Source: Victivallales bacterium
GTDB taxonomy: Bacteria; Verrucomicrobiota; Lentisphaeria; Oligosphaerales; Oligosphaeraceae
Assembly: GCA_017548425.1 (NCBI GenBank)
Contig: JAFZAB010000184.1
Span: 1 to 55,973 of the forward strand
Direction: 5' to 3'
DNA: 55,973 nt
Below the pieces are notes generated by a model that saw only the letters and a program-made list of their open reading frames with translations, did not search any database and was not told the origin of the DNA. Shown here in pieces: positions 10,201 through 18,389 of this stretch. Numbering within the stretch: the stretch's first letter is position 1; each line of letters begins with the position of its first letter. The position numbers and the translations under genes were made by a program.

Positions 10201-10610
10201 TAGTCGGGCTTGGCCGTACGAAAAGTCCGTTGGCGGTGGAGCCGTTGCTTCGCAAATTAGAGAAAGTCAACGGAACAAGTTCGCCATCCCATGTACGGGC
10301 GGTGTCGTTGGCCTGCGAAGCCATTGGCGATCCACGACTGGCTCCCGCGTTGGCGAAGGCGCTGACATCGCCGAAAATGGGCGGTCATGTCCGCAAAGGG
10401 GACAGCGCCATCGTGCCAATGGGCGGTTTTGGCGGCAATCCGGAGTTCGCCCGTTGTTTGCGGGAGCTGAATGTCGCACGAGCCTTGGTGGCCTGTGGCG
10501 ATTATGAAGGGCTTGGGCGGAAGACGTTTGAAGACTACGCGGAGGATGGTCGTGGCGTGCTTGCTCTCCATGCACGGGCCGTGTTGGAAAAATTCTTTGG
10601 GCAGAAATGA
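7287..10610 (+). CDS. Secreted FAD-dependent oxidoreductase with two Rossmann modules and a HEAT-like tail
   Basis: A 1107-residue exported protein. Residues 1-22 form a Sec-type signal peptide without a twin arginine. Module 1 starts with VVVVGGTTAG (about 43-52), where the central Gly of GxGxxG is Thr. Residues about 125-247 look like an inserted discoidin/F5-8C beta-sandwich (LTDG.., VHVSVSEDGKTWSE). Module 2 starts at about residue 523 with an intact VVVAGGGTGG and GLGGIGTLGMIGKYW, belonging to the FAD_oxidored (PF12831) group. Residues about 880-1107 have helical HEAT-like repeats (AVEPLLRKLE, RLAPALAKALT). The protein shares its architecture with the gene at 37750-40698. The substrate is unknown; carbohydrate or polyol oxidation is a guess. 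AGGTG lies before the ATG. Confidence 0.8.
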   Translation: MNKFISTSVVFMVGAAFSVAFGQTQKTIVESAREIPVAGKADVVVVGGTTAGVAAAVAAKEAGASVWLLSERPYLGDDMAGTLQLVLPDEVEPQGPLAEALWTDRSASLKIISYQTDAETFTPHKDSNPPSMLTDGLASDPVKQSVQYNDEKVKITALLDGKQFVATASAVTFLRQNEFDVADVHVSVSEDGKTWSEQIPLTRLPGETTEIIRWEAKIGRDVSAIAFVFKRKTGCKRMLVGEIACEGKAGVRRVTPTPLKVKQTFDKALLDAGVKYLTGAFVTDVLSDAKGDFAGVVIADRGGRQAIIAKSLIDATPRGLAARLAGSVYPPFKSGKKDFTRFVISGERPTAEGMDVTELPGHYQTAVQWRKVDGKDLVIDGKMWRCTFQCDLKDDSYAAYAAVEQYARNLTFTKQQLDAGETLVFEHEQPLKDAPHVFACFRHQPWKAFMAGAEAGNRAGTDAKSRNDIEQPVAVREAGKVSFSLADRPIPVVCEQLTGLKAYEKATDSVTSPKHDLPILGEYDVVVAGGGTGGAPAAIGAARGGAKTLVVEYLHGLGGIGTLGMIGKYWYGKKIGFTAEHDKGVAEQGAAVHVVGKREWWRKELLKAGGEIWFGTMACGVVKIKNDVVGVVVATPYGRGVVLAKNVIDGTGNADLAAVAGAETEFLGAGEIALQGAGLSIRPLGKSYVNSDWGYVNDCDPVDSWLFGVRGRLGAGKAWDVSQIIETRERRRVKGAITVSPLDVVMERTFPDTIAQGASDFDSHGPSVADICYVSEATGKKIFQINIPYRAILPEKLDGLAVIGIAASAHRDALPIMRMQSDVQNTGYAAGRAAAMSAKSGKSLRDIDVKELQRHLAAIGSIPQEALEWKDGFTVDAERWNLAVRNAGDGYKDVPLLLSEPERAIPPLQAAYKAETNPTRKLCYAHILGIMGDATGAETLARQIDGRDEPVKINVLEQTAYGRRMGERDALIVGLGRTKSPLAVEPLLRKLEKVNGTSSPSHVRAVSLACEAIGDPRLAPALAKALTSPKMGGHVRKGDSAIVPMGGFGGNPEFARCLRELNVARALVACGDYEGLGRKTFEDYAEDGRGVLALHARAVLEKFFGQK

Positions 10611-10708
10611 TATGTATGACCTTGTGAATAATAAATATATTTGAACATAATCCTATCTGTCAAAAAAAGTGAATTTAACGATTCATTGAGAATAAAATAA
10701 TGTATTGA

Positions 10709-10738
10709 TTGACTTGTATTTTTCGATGAATAGATAAA
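10709..10738 (+). promoter_or_regulatory. Candidate sigma-70 promoter for the acyltransferase gene
   Basis: TTGACT (10709-10714) and GATAAA (10733-10738) are 18 bases apart in AT-rich DNA. A start point near 10745 would include the GAGGGGAGG ribosome site at 10758-10766. Confidence 0.35.
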
Positions 10739-10781
10739 ATTATTGTCAATCATACAAGAGGGGAGGCTTTGTGCCATTTTC

Positions 10782-11978
10782 ATGACGATGAATTGGCATT
10801 GGAGGGTCGGAAGTCTGTTCGGTTGTTTTTCCTTACATTTTATAAATAAATATCAGGCAAGGATTTGGGAATTGCGCATGGCTTTGTTCCCATCGTCATC
10901 ATCAACGGCATTCGAAGATATATCGCGGAAGATTTATCTTCTACGGTTGCCTTTGATTTTTCTGATTGTCTTTATCCATGCGCGATATATGGAGATTGAT
11001 GATTATCCGGACAGATGGATGAGGTTGCTGTCGGAAAGCGTGCTGTTGGGTAAGGTGCCACATTGCGCGGTGATTTTCTTTTTTGTGATTTCAGGCTATT
11101 TGTTCACATGGTCGGAGAAAAGCGGCTACCTGAATCTGATACAACGAAAAGGCTACACGCTGTTGATTCCTTATGTGATATGGAATACGATGCTCATGGT
11201 CGTTCATCTGCTGTGCGGGCTGTTGCCGTATAAGAAACTGCTGCCAGCGTTTAAATATGCGGGGATGACGCCTTGGCAGGTTGTTGTCAGAAGCTATGGA
11301 TTGGATATGGGCATGCCGATAGATGTGCCATTGTGGTATGTCCGCAACTTGCTGTTGCTTTTTCTAGTGGCACCTTTGTTGATATGGCTTGTCCGCCGTC
11401 TGCCGTTATGGTTTACTCCATTGCTTTTGCTGGCGGCGTCATTTTTTATGGAAGACTGTTCGGTACTTTTCTTCACGTTCGGACTGTTTTGCCGATATTG
11501 GGACATCGACTTGCGGCCGCTGTCGAAATGGTGGCCTTTATTCATCGGAGCACCGCTTTGTTATTTCATAACAGCCGAATTCACAGGAGTTAACTGGCCA
11601 TTGATGCTATGGATATCCGTCCCGTTTTATACAGGTATCGCCATGCTTCTGCAACGTTTGCCAAACCATATGCAGAAGCACATGATTCATTTGGGTGAAT
11701 ATAGTTTTTGGATTTACTGCTCCCATGCGCCTGTGGCGACAACGTTGACACGGATTGGGCGTAGCCTGAATTATCTTGGCATGCCGCCTGTGTTTTGGGT
11801 TGGCGTGAATTGCGTGGTCACAGTGGCCATCATCGTGTCATGTTTGTGGGTTATGCGGCGTATCATGCCTGGTTGTGTCGCCTTGTTGTGCGGTAGTCGT
11901 TTTCCACTACGTTCTCGCAAGAAGTCTTCTGCCGACGATGAGGGAAAACATGATCCAAATGGCACCCAAGCGGCATGA
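10782..11978 (+). CDS. Acyltransferase 3 family membrane protein
   Basis: A 398-residue polytopic membrane protein of the acyltransferase-3 family (O-acetyl or succinyl transfer to surface glycans). The conserved N-terminal R-x10-H pattern is seen in RLPLIFLIVFIHAR, followed by FFFVISGYLFTW and about ten hydrophobic segments, ending in the typical FWIYCSHAPVATTL. The start is uncertain: a TTG at 10743, ATGs at 10782 and 10788, and an ATG at 10878 (MALFPSSSS) are in frame. The 10782 ATG is chosen because GAGGGGAGG and a promoter-like sequence precede it, but the first 32 residues look unlike the family, so 10878 is possible. The acceptor is unknown. Confidence 0.78.
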   Translation: MTMNWHWRVGSLFGCFSLHFINKYQARIWELRMALFPSSSSTAFEDISRKIYLLRLPLIFLIVFIHARYMEIDDYPDRWMRLLSESVLLGKVPHCAVIFFFVISGYLFTWSEKSGYLNLIQRKGYTLLIPYVIWNTMLMVVHLLCGLLPYKKLLPAFKYAGMTPWQVVVRSYGLDMGMPIDVPLWYVRNLLLLFLVAPLLIWLVRRLPLWFTPLLLLAASFFMEDCSVLFFTFGLFCRYWDIDLRPLSKWWPLFIGAPLCYFITAEFTGVNWPLMLWISVPFYTGIAMLLQRLPNHMQKHMIHLGEYSFWIYCSHAPVATTLTRIGRSLNYLGMPPVFWVGVNCVVTVAIIVSCLWVMRRIMPGCVALLCGSRFPLRSRKKSSADDEGKHDPNGTQAA

Positions 11979-11979
11979 A

Positions 11980-12013
11980 AAAGGCGAAGACGCCAGATGA
12001 CGTCTTCGCCTTT
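11980..12013. terminator. Bidirectional terminator between convergent genes
   Basis: AAAGGCGAAGACG (11980-11992) and CGTCTTCGCCTTT (12001-12013) form a perfect 13-bp stem with an 8-base loop. It sits between the convergent acyltransferase and GH127 genes; the flanking A-run gives a U-tract for the minus-strand transcript and the closing TTT one for the plus strand. Confidence 0.85.
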
Positions 12014-12035
12014 GTAACTGAAATGGCTGTGGTTG

Positions 12036-14447
12036 TTATTCACAAATAGGTCTGATTTCCGTCATGCCACCGGAGAAGCCTTCCTTCAACGTGACTTCAA
12101 TTCGGAACATCTTGGCTTTGACTGGCTTGGGGAATTTCGCCGTGCAGAATTTGTCCAATGCAACGGGATAGTCGCAGTCGATGGCCTGCCATACTGCGTC
12201 GTCGCCCATGGCGAAGACGCGCCATGAAGCAGGCAGACGGCAGCCGCCGCGCGGATCGTCGTCAAACCAATAGACTTCGATTCCCGTGAAGCTTTCGGCA
12301 GCGGGAATGGCGAGTTCGACCCATTCCTGCGTCCCCTTGTGAGGCCAGAAGGTCAGTCGTGGAAGTCCTTCATCGGCGGAGGATTTGGCGATCAGGCCAT
12401 CGCAGACGGCTTCGACTCTGTCGGCGTAATGGCAATGGGAAGCGGACGCCTTGATTGGGCTGACGGCGTATTCGCCCTTTTCCTCCGCAGGAAACCAGAC
12501 CTGCATTTGGCCAGCGCCACGATGGCACCATGCGAAATACGGGATAAGCTTAAGCGTGCAGGGCGTCTTGGACGTGATGTCGCCCTTGAAATTGCGCGTC
12601 AGCGTGACGGCATCGGTGGTCAGCGCGGGGAATGTGTAGTCGAGAACAGATACGGTGTCGTCTTTGAAGACGGCATCCGGCTTGACAATCTTATTGAGTA
12701 CGTCGCCGTCGTTGTCCACGCCTTCTGCGCAATAGACGATTGGCCCGCGTTCCACGGCGAGGCGTCCGATGTCGTCTTTCACGTTGTCGTTGGCTTTGAT
12801 ACGGCGGACAGGCATGGCCATGCGGATTTCGACAGCGTCGCCGGCCTTCCATGCGCGGTTGATGCGGCAGTAGCCTTTTTCGGGCGTGATGGCGATCTTC
12901 TCGCCGTTGACGAGAACAACGACGTCATCCAGTTTGCCTGGAACGACTTGCGTATAAAGATCGCTTGGAACGGGCTGGCCGACGGCCCAGCCGGGGATGC
13001 GAATGGCTAGATCGAACTGCTGGCCATCCTGCGCAGGCGTGACAGTGATCATGGAGAGGCCTTTCCATGGATATTCCGTCTGTTGGGCCAGTTTGATTTC
13101 GCCGTTGTCCAACTTCAACTTGGCGTCACTCGCGACGAAGAGGTTGACATATGCCGTGTTTTCACGCAACGCGTAGGTGAATTGCGCAATTTGCGGGATG
13201 AAACGCACGATGTTGACGGGGCAGCATGAGCAGCCGAACCATTTCGAACGAGCATAACCACCTTTGGAGGCCAATGGGTTGGGATAGAAGAATTCGTCGC
13301 CTGTCAGGGAGATGCCGGAGAGGAAGCCGTTGTAGATGATGCGTTCAAGCACGTCGATGTATTTGGCGTCGCCGTGCATGAGGAACATGCGCTGATTCCA
13401 CAATGCGTTGCCAATGGCAGCGCAGGTTTCCAGATAGGCGCGTTCGTTCGGCAGTTCATAGTTGTCGCCGAAGGCTTCGCCGCCGCGCCGTGCACCGACG
13501 CCGCCCGTCAGATGGAGCTTCTTTTCGACGACATTCGCCCAAATGGCGTCAACGGCATCGATGAAGGCTTGGTCGCCAGCCAATGCCGCTACGTCCGCCA
13601 TGCCGCAGTAAAGATAGGTTGCGCGGACGGCATGGCCGACGGCTTCGCGCTGTTCGACGACAGGAATATGGGCCTGCTGGCCTGCGCCGACCTTCGTTCC
13701 GTCGCCACGTTGTTTCAGAAAATGTTTGGCCAAATTCAAATAGCGGACATCGCCTGTCGTGCGATAGAGTTTGCAGAGGGCGAGTTCGATTTCCTCATGG
13801 CCGGGAACAGCCTTAAGTTGCGTCGGGCCAGGGCCGAACGTGCGTTCGACCAAATCCGCGCTACGGATGGCGACGTCCAAAAGCGTCCGTTTCCCTGTTA
13901 CGTTGTAATAGGCGACGGCGGCTTCATACATATGGCCGACATTGTACAGTTCATGGCTGGATGGGCAGTTGCTCCAACGGGTGGGCCCCATCATGCCGTA
14001 ATTCGTTACACCGTCCTTTGTTCCATAGTCAAAACCAATCGTACGGGCGGTGTAGAGATAGCCATCTGGCTCCTGCGCTGCGGCGATGTTGGCGATCAAA
14101 TCGTCGAGATATTTTTCGAGTTCGGGATCCGGATGCGTCGCGAGCGTGTAGGCGGCGCCTTCGATGATCTTATAGACATCCGAATCATCGAATGGGATGC
14201 CCTTGAACATTCCTTTCAAACGTTTTCCGGCGTTGATGAAATTTGAGATACGGCCCGTCTCCTCGCTCTTGTGAAAATCCGCCCAAACGGTCACCTTGCG
14301 GTTAGTCTCGAAACGTGGCAGCCAGAAGCCTTCTTTGATGGAGACATCCGTCATGTCGGCGGGGCGGTAGGGATAATCGCCTGCGACGGCGATTGTCGCG
14401 GCTAGCAGAGAAGTAGCCAGCAAGCCTGAAAAGAGAGATTGTTTCAT
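12036..14447 (-). CDS. Secreted GH127 beta-L-arabinofuranosidase-like enzyme
   Basis: An 803-residue exported protein with a signal peptide (residues 1-23, ending AVAG) followed by a GH127 (DUF1680) alpha/alpha barrel and C-terminal beta domains. The zinc/cysteine active site of Bifidobacterium HypBA1 is fully matched: E340 and C342 in YLETCA, and C408/C409 in GCSCCP, with C408 as likely nucleophile. E324 has the same spacing as the HypBA1 acid/base. It probably releases terminal beta-L-arabinofuranose from plant glycans or glycoproteins, though GH127 relatives have other specificities. The start is the ATG at 14447 with AGGTG upstream; a longer TTG start would overlap the upstream gene. It lies 17 bases after the nucleotidyltransferase/sugar-kinase fusion, so it is co-transcribed. 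Confidence 0.9.
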   Translation of the reverse strand: MKQSLFSGLLATSLLAATIAVAGDYPYRPADMTDVSIKEGFWLPRFETNRKVTVWADFHKSEETGRISNFINAGKRLKGMFKGIPFDDSDVYKIIEGAAYTLATHPDPELEKYLDDLIANIAAAQEPDGYLYTARTIGFDYGTKDGVTNYGMMGPTRWSNCPSSHELYNVGHMYEAAVAYYNVTGKRTLLDVAIRSADLVERTFGPGPTQLKAVPGHEEIELALCKLYRTTGDVRYLNLAKHFLKQRGDGTKVGAGQQAHIPVVEQREAVGHAVRATYLYCGMADVAALAGDQAFIDAVDAIWANVVEKKLHLTGGVGARRGGEAFGDNYELPNERAYLETCAAIGNALWNQRMFLMHGDAKYIDVLERIIYNGFLSGISLTGDEFFYPNPLASKGGYARSKWFGCSCCPVNIVRFIPQIAQFTYALRENTAYVNLFVASDAKLKLDNGEIKLAQQTEYPWKGLSMITVTPAQDGQQFDLAIRIPGWAVGQPVPSDLYTQVVPGKLDDVVVLVNGEKIAITPEKGYCRINRAWKAGDAVEIRMAMPVRRIKANDNVKDDIGRLAVERGPIVYCAEGVDNDGDVLNKIVKPDAVFKDDTVSVLDYTFPALTTDAVTLTRNFKGDITSKTPCTLKLIPYFAWCHRGAGQMQVWFPAEEKGEYAVSPIKASASHCHYADRVEAVCDGLIAKSSADEGLPRLTFWPHKGTQEWVELAIPAAESFTGIEVYWFDDDPRGGCRLPASWRVFAMGDDAVWQAIDCDYPVALDKFCTAKFPKPVKAKMFRIEVTLKEGFSGGMTEIRPICE

Positions 14448-14464
14448 GGTTTCACCTATTTTTT

Positions 14465-16786
14465 TCAAAACTTGACGGAGGAGCCTTCGGACGGTTGATA
14501 GACGTTCGCATGGCCTGGGCCGACGCCGTATTTTGCGTAATACTTGTTATTTAGGACATCAATAATATCGGCGGCTTTTTCTTTTTTCACAAGAGCGACG
14601 ATGCAGCCGCCAAGCCCTGCACCGACGAGTTCGGAACCGAGCACGCCGGGCGTGGAGTCCAACAGGTCGCACAGTTCGTCGATTTGCGGGACGGAACATG
14701 CGTAGGCGCCACATTGGAAGGCGAGATCCGCGTCATCAGCAGAGAGGCGTTTCAGCTGATCATCGGAAATCGTCGGATCGCCGATACGGTCGCCATTATG
14801 GCTGATTTTCATCATCTTGCCGACAAGATCATAGGCGCCTTTTTTCAATGTCTCCATAAACCGTTCGGAGCGTTCCATTTCGGACAAACCATACAAGATG
14901 ACGCCGCGCAAATTGTAGGCGCCTGGATCCGCATGGGAGGCGAACAGTCGGGCCAATTTATGCAAATCATCCGGAAGCGCTTCTTCAAGTTGCTTGCGTG
15001 AAGCGGATAACGGAAGCGAACGGAGCATGTCGTACAGTTTGGAATACGGGCGGACGGCGGCGAGGCTCCGCATATCCGTGATATGTTCGTTGGGATAGGT
15101 CTGATTAAGCAGCATCAACGAGAGATCGTATGCGGCAACTTGTGCGTTGAAACGGTCTTTGCTACCTTCGGATTTGCGCGCCTTGAGGGTGCTGTCCGCG
15201 ATGATGACGGCGTAATCGTCTGGAAGAGAGGCAGATTCGCCAACGGTGAACGGATGGAATCCTAAATGGACAAACTTGCCAGGGCGGCCATATTTCATGG
15301 CCGCATGGTCGCCGAAACCGCCTCTGGAGCCGACAAACCATTCGCCTTCGCCGCACAGTTCGATGAACTGCTGATCGGAGAGATGGAGGCTGTTCAAGGC
15401 GACGATGGCTTCCGCCGTCGCGACGACGATGGCGGATGAGGAAGACAGGCCAGCGGCGGCGGGCAGGTCGCTGACGACAGCCATGTCCATGCCGCAGAGC
15501 AGGTTGGATGATTCCTTTTGGAAGCGGAAAATGGCAGATTTGATGTAGTTGGTCCATTTGCCGCGCGATGCGGCGAGTTCTTGCACGACAGGTTCCGAAT
15601 CCAGATAATCGAGCCATTTTTCATGTGTGATGGGCGTGATGGCGAATTCGTCATCTGGATATTGCGGATTGAGATTGGTAACGCGGACGATATTGTCCGT
15701 GCGCGGTGAGACGACCATGGTGAGCCGTCGGTCAAGTGCCATGACGTTGATGCCGCCGCCATGATGGTCTATGTGACGTCCCATCAAGTTGATACGACCT
15801 GGTGAACCGGCGACGATGACCTTTTTGTCACCAAATTTGGCGATGAAATGTTGCAAAACTGGCGTTAGTTTTGGATTATCTTCCTTTAACCATTCTGAGG
15901 CGTTTCGCATGAAACGGACGGTGAGTTGAATGAGCTCTGGTTTTGTGCTGTAAGTCAGCATATCGTCTGGATTTACGACTTCGTAAAGCGTGACGCATTT
16001 CTGTCGGGCGAAGATTTCAAGCGTGTCCGTGAGATAGATTTCGCCCTGCGCGTTGTCGGAACCGCAGGCGTTGATGGCGGTGACGGCGGCGTCCAAATCA
16101 AAGCAGTAAAGGCCTGCATTAGCATATGGCGTGCTAAGGATGTCATTGGCGGAGAATGTCTTGTCAACCAATGTCCGAACGCCTTGAGGCTTGTGTTCCT
16201 GTGCGATTTTCAACACTTTGGCGGCTTTTTTGGCGTTGAGGCCAAGCTCCGCAAGTTTCTTTTCGTAATTGGCTGGTGGAACATCTGCCAACGCCATCAA
16301 TGCGGCATCTGCAAATTCCACGACACCATAGGGTTGACCATCTTTGACAACGACGCGGCCGCCGTTCGGATTGTCATTGATCGGTTGAACACCCCAAACG
16401 ACTTTCGCTTCAGACGTCTTGTCCAACAAACCGCTGATGACATGTGACGCGACGATTTTGTCTCCCATGGAAACGATGACCGGACCATTGTAACCTGCTG
16501 ATTTCAAGGCGTTCATGCCGCAGAGGACAGCATGGCCTGTGCCTTTTTGCTCCTTTTGGTAGGCGTAGATGACGCCGGGCTCGCCATCAAGGCAGTCCAT
16601 GACATCCTGCGCCTTATGACCAACAACGATGACGAACAGCGAGACGCCTCCTGCGCGCATTTCGTCCAAAATGCGTCTGATGACAGGTATTCCCGCGCAG
16701 TTGAAGCAGACTTTGTTGGTGGAATTGTCATTCATCCGCGAGCCTTTTCCGGCGGCGAGAATGACGGCGGCGATATTGTTTTTCAT
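14465..16786 (-). CDS. Bifunctional sugar-1-phosphate nucleotidyltransferase / galactokinase-type GHMP kinase
   Basis: A 773-residue two-enzyme fusion. Residues 1 to about 300 are an NTP-transferase resembling the GlmU N-domain (VILAAGKGSRM, then KGTGHAVLCGMNAL). Residues about 310-773 are a GHMP sugar kinase close to galactokinase: GRINLMGRHIDHHGG (GalK signature with E-T replaced by R-I), LPAAAGLSSSSAIVVA ATP loop, FVGSRGGFGDHAAM carrying the catalytic Asp, and C-terminal GSELVGAGLGGC. A free sugar would be phosphorylated at C1 and then converted to an NDP-sugar in one polypeptide, by analogy with the FKP fucose salvage enzyme. Galactose or L-arabinose are the likeliest substrates, because GH127 is co-transcribed directly downstream; this is inference. 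No clear ribosome site precedes the ATG. Confidence 0.87.
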   Translation of the reverse strand: MKNNIAAVILAAGKGSRMNDNSTNKVCFNCAGIPVIRRILDEMRAGGVSLFVIVVGHKAQDVMDCLDGEPGVIYAYQKEQKGTGHAVLCGMNALKSAGYNGPVIVSMGDKIVASHVISGLLDKTSEAKVVWGVQPINDNPNGGRVVVKDGQPYGVVEFADAALMALADVPPANYEKKLAELGLNAKKAAKVLKIAQEHKPQGVRTLVDKTFSANDILSTPYANAGLYCFDLDAAVTAINACGSDNAQGEIYLTDTLEIFARQKCVTLYEVVNPDDMLTYSTKPELIQLTVRFMRNASEWLKEDNPKLTPVLQHFIAKFGDKKVIVAGSPGRINLMGRHIDHHGGGINVMALDRRLTMVVSPRTDNIVRVTNLNPQYPDDEFAITPITHEKWLDYLDSEPVVQELAASRGKWTNYIKSAIFRFQKESSNLLCGMDMAVVSDLPAAAGLSSSSAIVVATAEAIVALNSLHLSDQQFIELCGEGEWFVGSRGGFGDHAAMKYGRPGKFVHLGFHPFTVGESASLPDDYAVIIADSTLKARKSEGSKDRFNAQVAAYDLSLMLLNQTYPNEHITDMRSLAAVRPYSKLYDMLRSLPLSASRKQLEEALPDDLHKLARLFASHADPGAYNLRGVILYGLSEMERSERFMETLKKGAYDLVGKMMKISHNGDRIGDPTISDDQLKRLSADDADLAFQCGAYACSVPQIDELCDLLDSTPGVLGSELVGAGLGGCIVALVKKEKAADIIDVLNNKYYAKYGVGPGHANVYQPSEGSSVKF

Positions 16787-16856
16787 GATTTATTAAATAA
16801 TTATGGTATAAATGAATTGAAGATGTTCGATAAATTAGTGCCGTGTCTGAAGTTTT

Positions 16857-18158
16857 CTAGTTTTTTCGTGAAAACGAGATGATTTCGGTCATGGCGTTCT
16901 GGATTTTGGCGATATCCGCGTTATCGTACGAAACGTTAAATCGTTCGCAGAGTTCGACATAGAGCCGCGTGGCAGTTTCGGGGGCCGCGCCGCCCTCCAA
17001 ATCTGCCGCCGTGCGTTCCCGTTTCACTTCGATGTCCATGATGCGGCAGACATGGTCTGGATTTTCCTTTCCTTTTTGCAGTGCGAGCATGGCGTTTTCG
17101 GAGTTCGGAATGCGGAGTGCGATATTGAGCAGTTTGTCGGCTTGGTTGAGATTGGAATAGCACTGCCCGATGAGCGCCAATGTCATAACGGTGGCTTGGC
17201 GGAGGCTCTTGGCCAGGATAATGCGCTTTTCCATAGTTACATTTGGAATGGGAGCGGCAATGTAGAAGAATCCATTGCGGTAGAATTCCCAGAAGACGAT
17301 GGTCGTACCATTCTGTGTCTGGACGCCGCAGATGGAATCGTTGGTGGCGAAGATTTCTGTTTTCAACGTCGGAACTCTGTACAGAAAGTCTTGAATAGTA
17401 GGACGTTCGAGTGTATCGATGGCCTTTCGAACATCCGTTAGACTGATTTCGTCAAAAAGTGGCGACGGTGTGCAAAGTACTTCAAAATAAGGAGTTGAAT
17501 GGATGATTTTCTTTCCAAGCTTGGTGGTGGCCTGCTGGCGTGAGCGGTCGATCAGCGGTGGGATGACGGCGAGTTCGCGGGCTTCAGGCATCTGCTTGTT
17601 GTCTTCGTAAAGGATGCCGCGAAGCATGCGGCCGAGCATCTGTCGTTGGTTGCGGAGTGCACGGCGGATCAGTTGGTGAAGTTCTGATGACTGATTGGCG
17701 ACTTTACTGCGGGCGTCTGGCGTGCGGACATAGAAAGCGCCGCGTTGCAGTTCGCGTTCGCAGTTTTCCGAGCAGACGTGCGGCATATCCGTGAATGGAT
17801 ACACGACCATCACGACATATCGTTTACCATCGACAACAGGGCGGACGATGTCCAATGAAACAGGTGGGTCTGCAAAGTTGTTAATGGTTTGACCGACGGT
17901 ACTTGGGTCGAAAGAGGCGGCTTCCTCCTCCGTCATGCCAACATAATCCGTCGGATTGCCGTTCTGGTCTTCGCTGACGCCGACGACGACATAGCCGCCG
18001 AGCGTGTTGCCCAAGGCCATGGCGTGGCGGGCGAATTTGGCGCGTCCGACGCGTCCAATCGTCTCCCAATTCTGATGTGATTTGAAATCAATCTGCTGGT
18101 TTTCGAGCCCGCAACAGACGATTTCCCGCCAGTCTTCCGGAGATGCAGTGATGTTCAT
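16857..18158 (-). CDS. AlbA_2 / Schlafen-type putative nucleic-acid-binding protein
   Basis: A 433-residue protein whose first about 140 residues fit the AlbA_2 (Schlafen AAA_4) domain: ENQQIDFKSH, ARHAMALGNTLGGYVVVGVSED and RGAFYVRTPDARSKV. Such domains are found in transcription regulators and in Schlafen-like nucleic-acid enzymes. The remaining about 290 residues are not recognised and show no helicase motif. It is the first gene of a minus-strand set with the sugar kinase fusion (70-base gap) and GH127, so a role as regulator of that operon is possible but unproven. It could equally be a defence-type protein. The divergent 231-base region to the Gfo/Idh/MocA gene contains TTGTGA-16-TATATT on the minus strand. 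Confidence 0.72.
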   Translation of the reverse strand: MNITASPEDWREIVCCGLENQQIDFKSHQNWETIGRVGRAKFARHAMALGNTLGGYVVVGVSEDQNGNPTDYVGMTEEEAASFDPSTVGQTINNFADPPVSLDIVRPVVDGKRYVVMVVYPFTDMPHVCSENCERELQRGAFYVRTPDARSKVANQSSELHQLIRRALRNQRQMLGRMLRGILYEDNKQMPEARELAVIPPLIDRSRQQATTKLGKKIIHSTPYFEVLCTPSPLFDEISLTDVRKAIDTLERPTIQDFLYRVPTLKTEIFATNDSICGVQTQNGTTIVFWEFYRNGFFYIAAPIPNVTMEKRIILAKSLRQATVMTLALIGQCYSNLNQADKLLNIALRIPNSENAMLALQKGKENPDHVCRIMDIEVKRERTAADLEGGAAPETATRLYVELCERFNVSYDNADIAKIQNAMTEIISFSRKN

Positions 18159-18389
18159 AGTCGTGTCCGTTGGTTATGGTAACCTGTGAAACAAGAGGAA
18201 TCATATAATATAGGGTAAAAAGCAAAACTCACAATGTGAAATTGAAGTTTGCCATGAAAACTCTTGTAAAATCATGTCCAATCATTGTACCGAAATAACT
18301 ATTTTTCCTAGATTTTCCAAATTATCTGGATAAATTATCAACTGCCGTGTTTTAACAACGAATCATTCATTTCAAAGGAGCAAGCCAAG

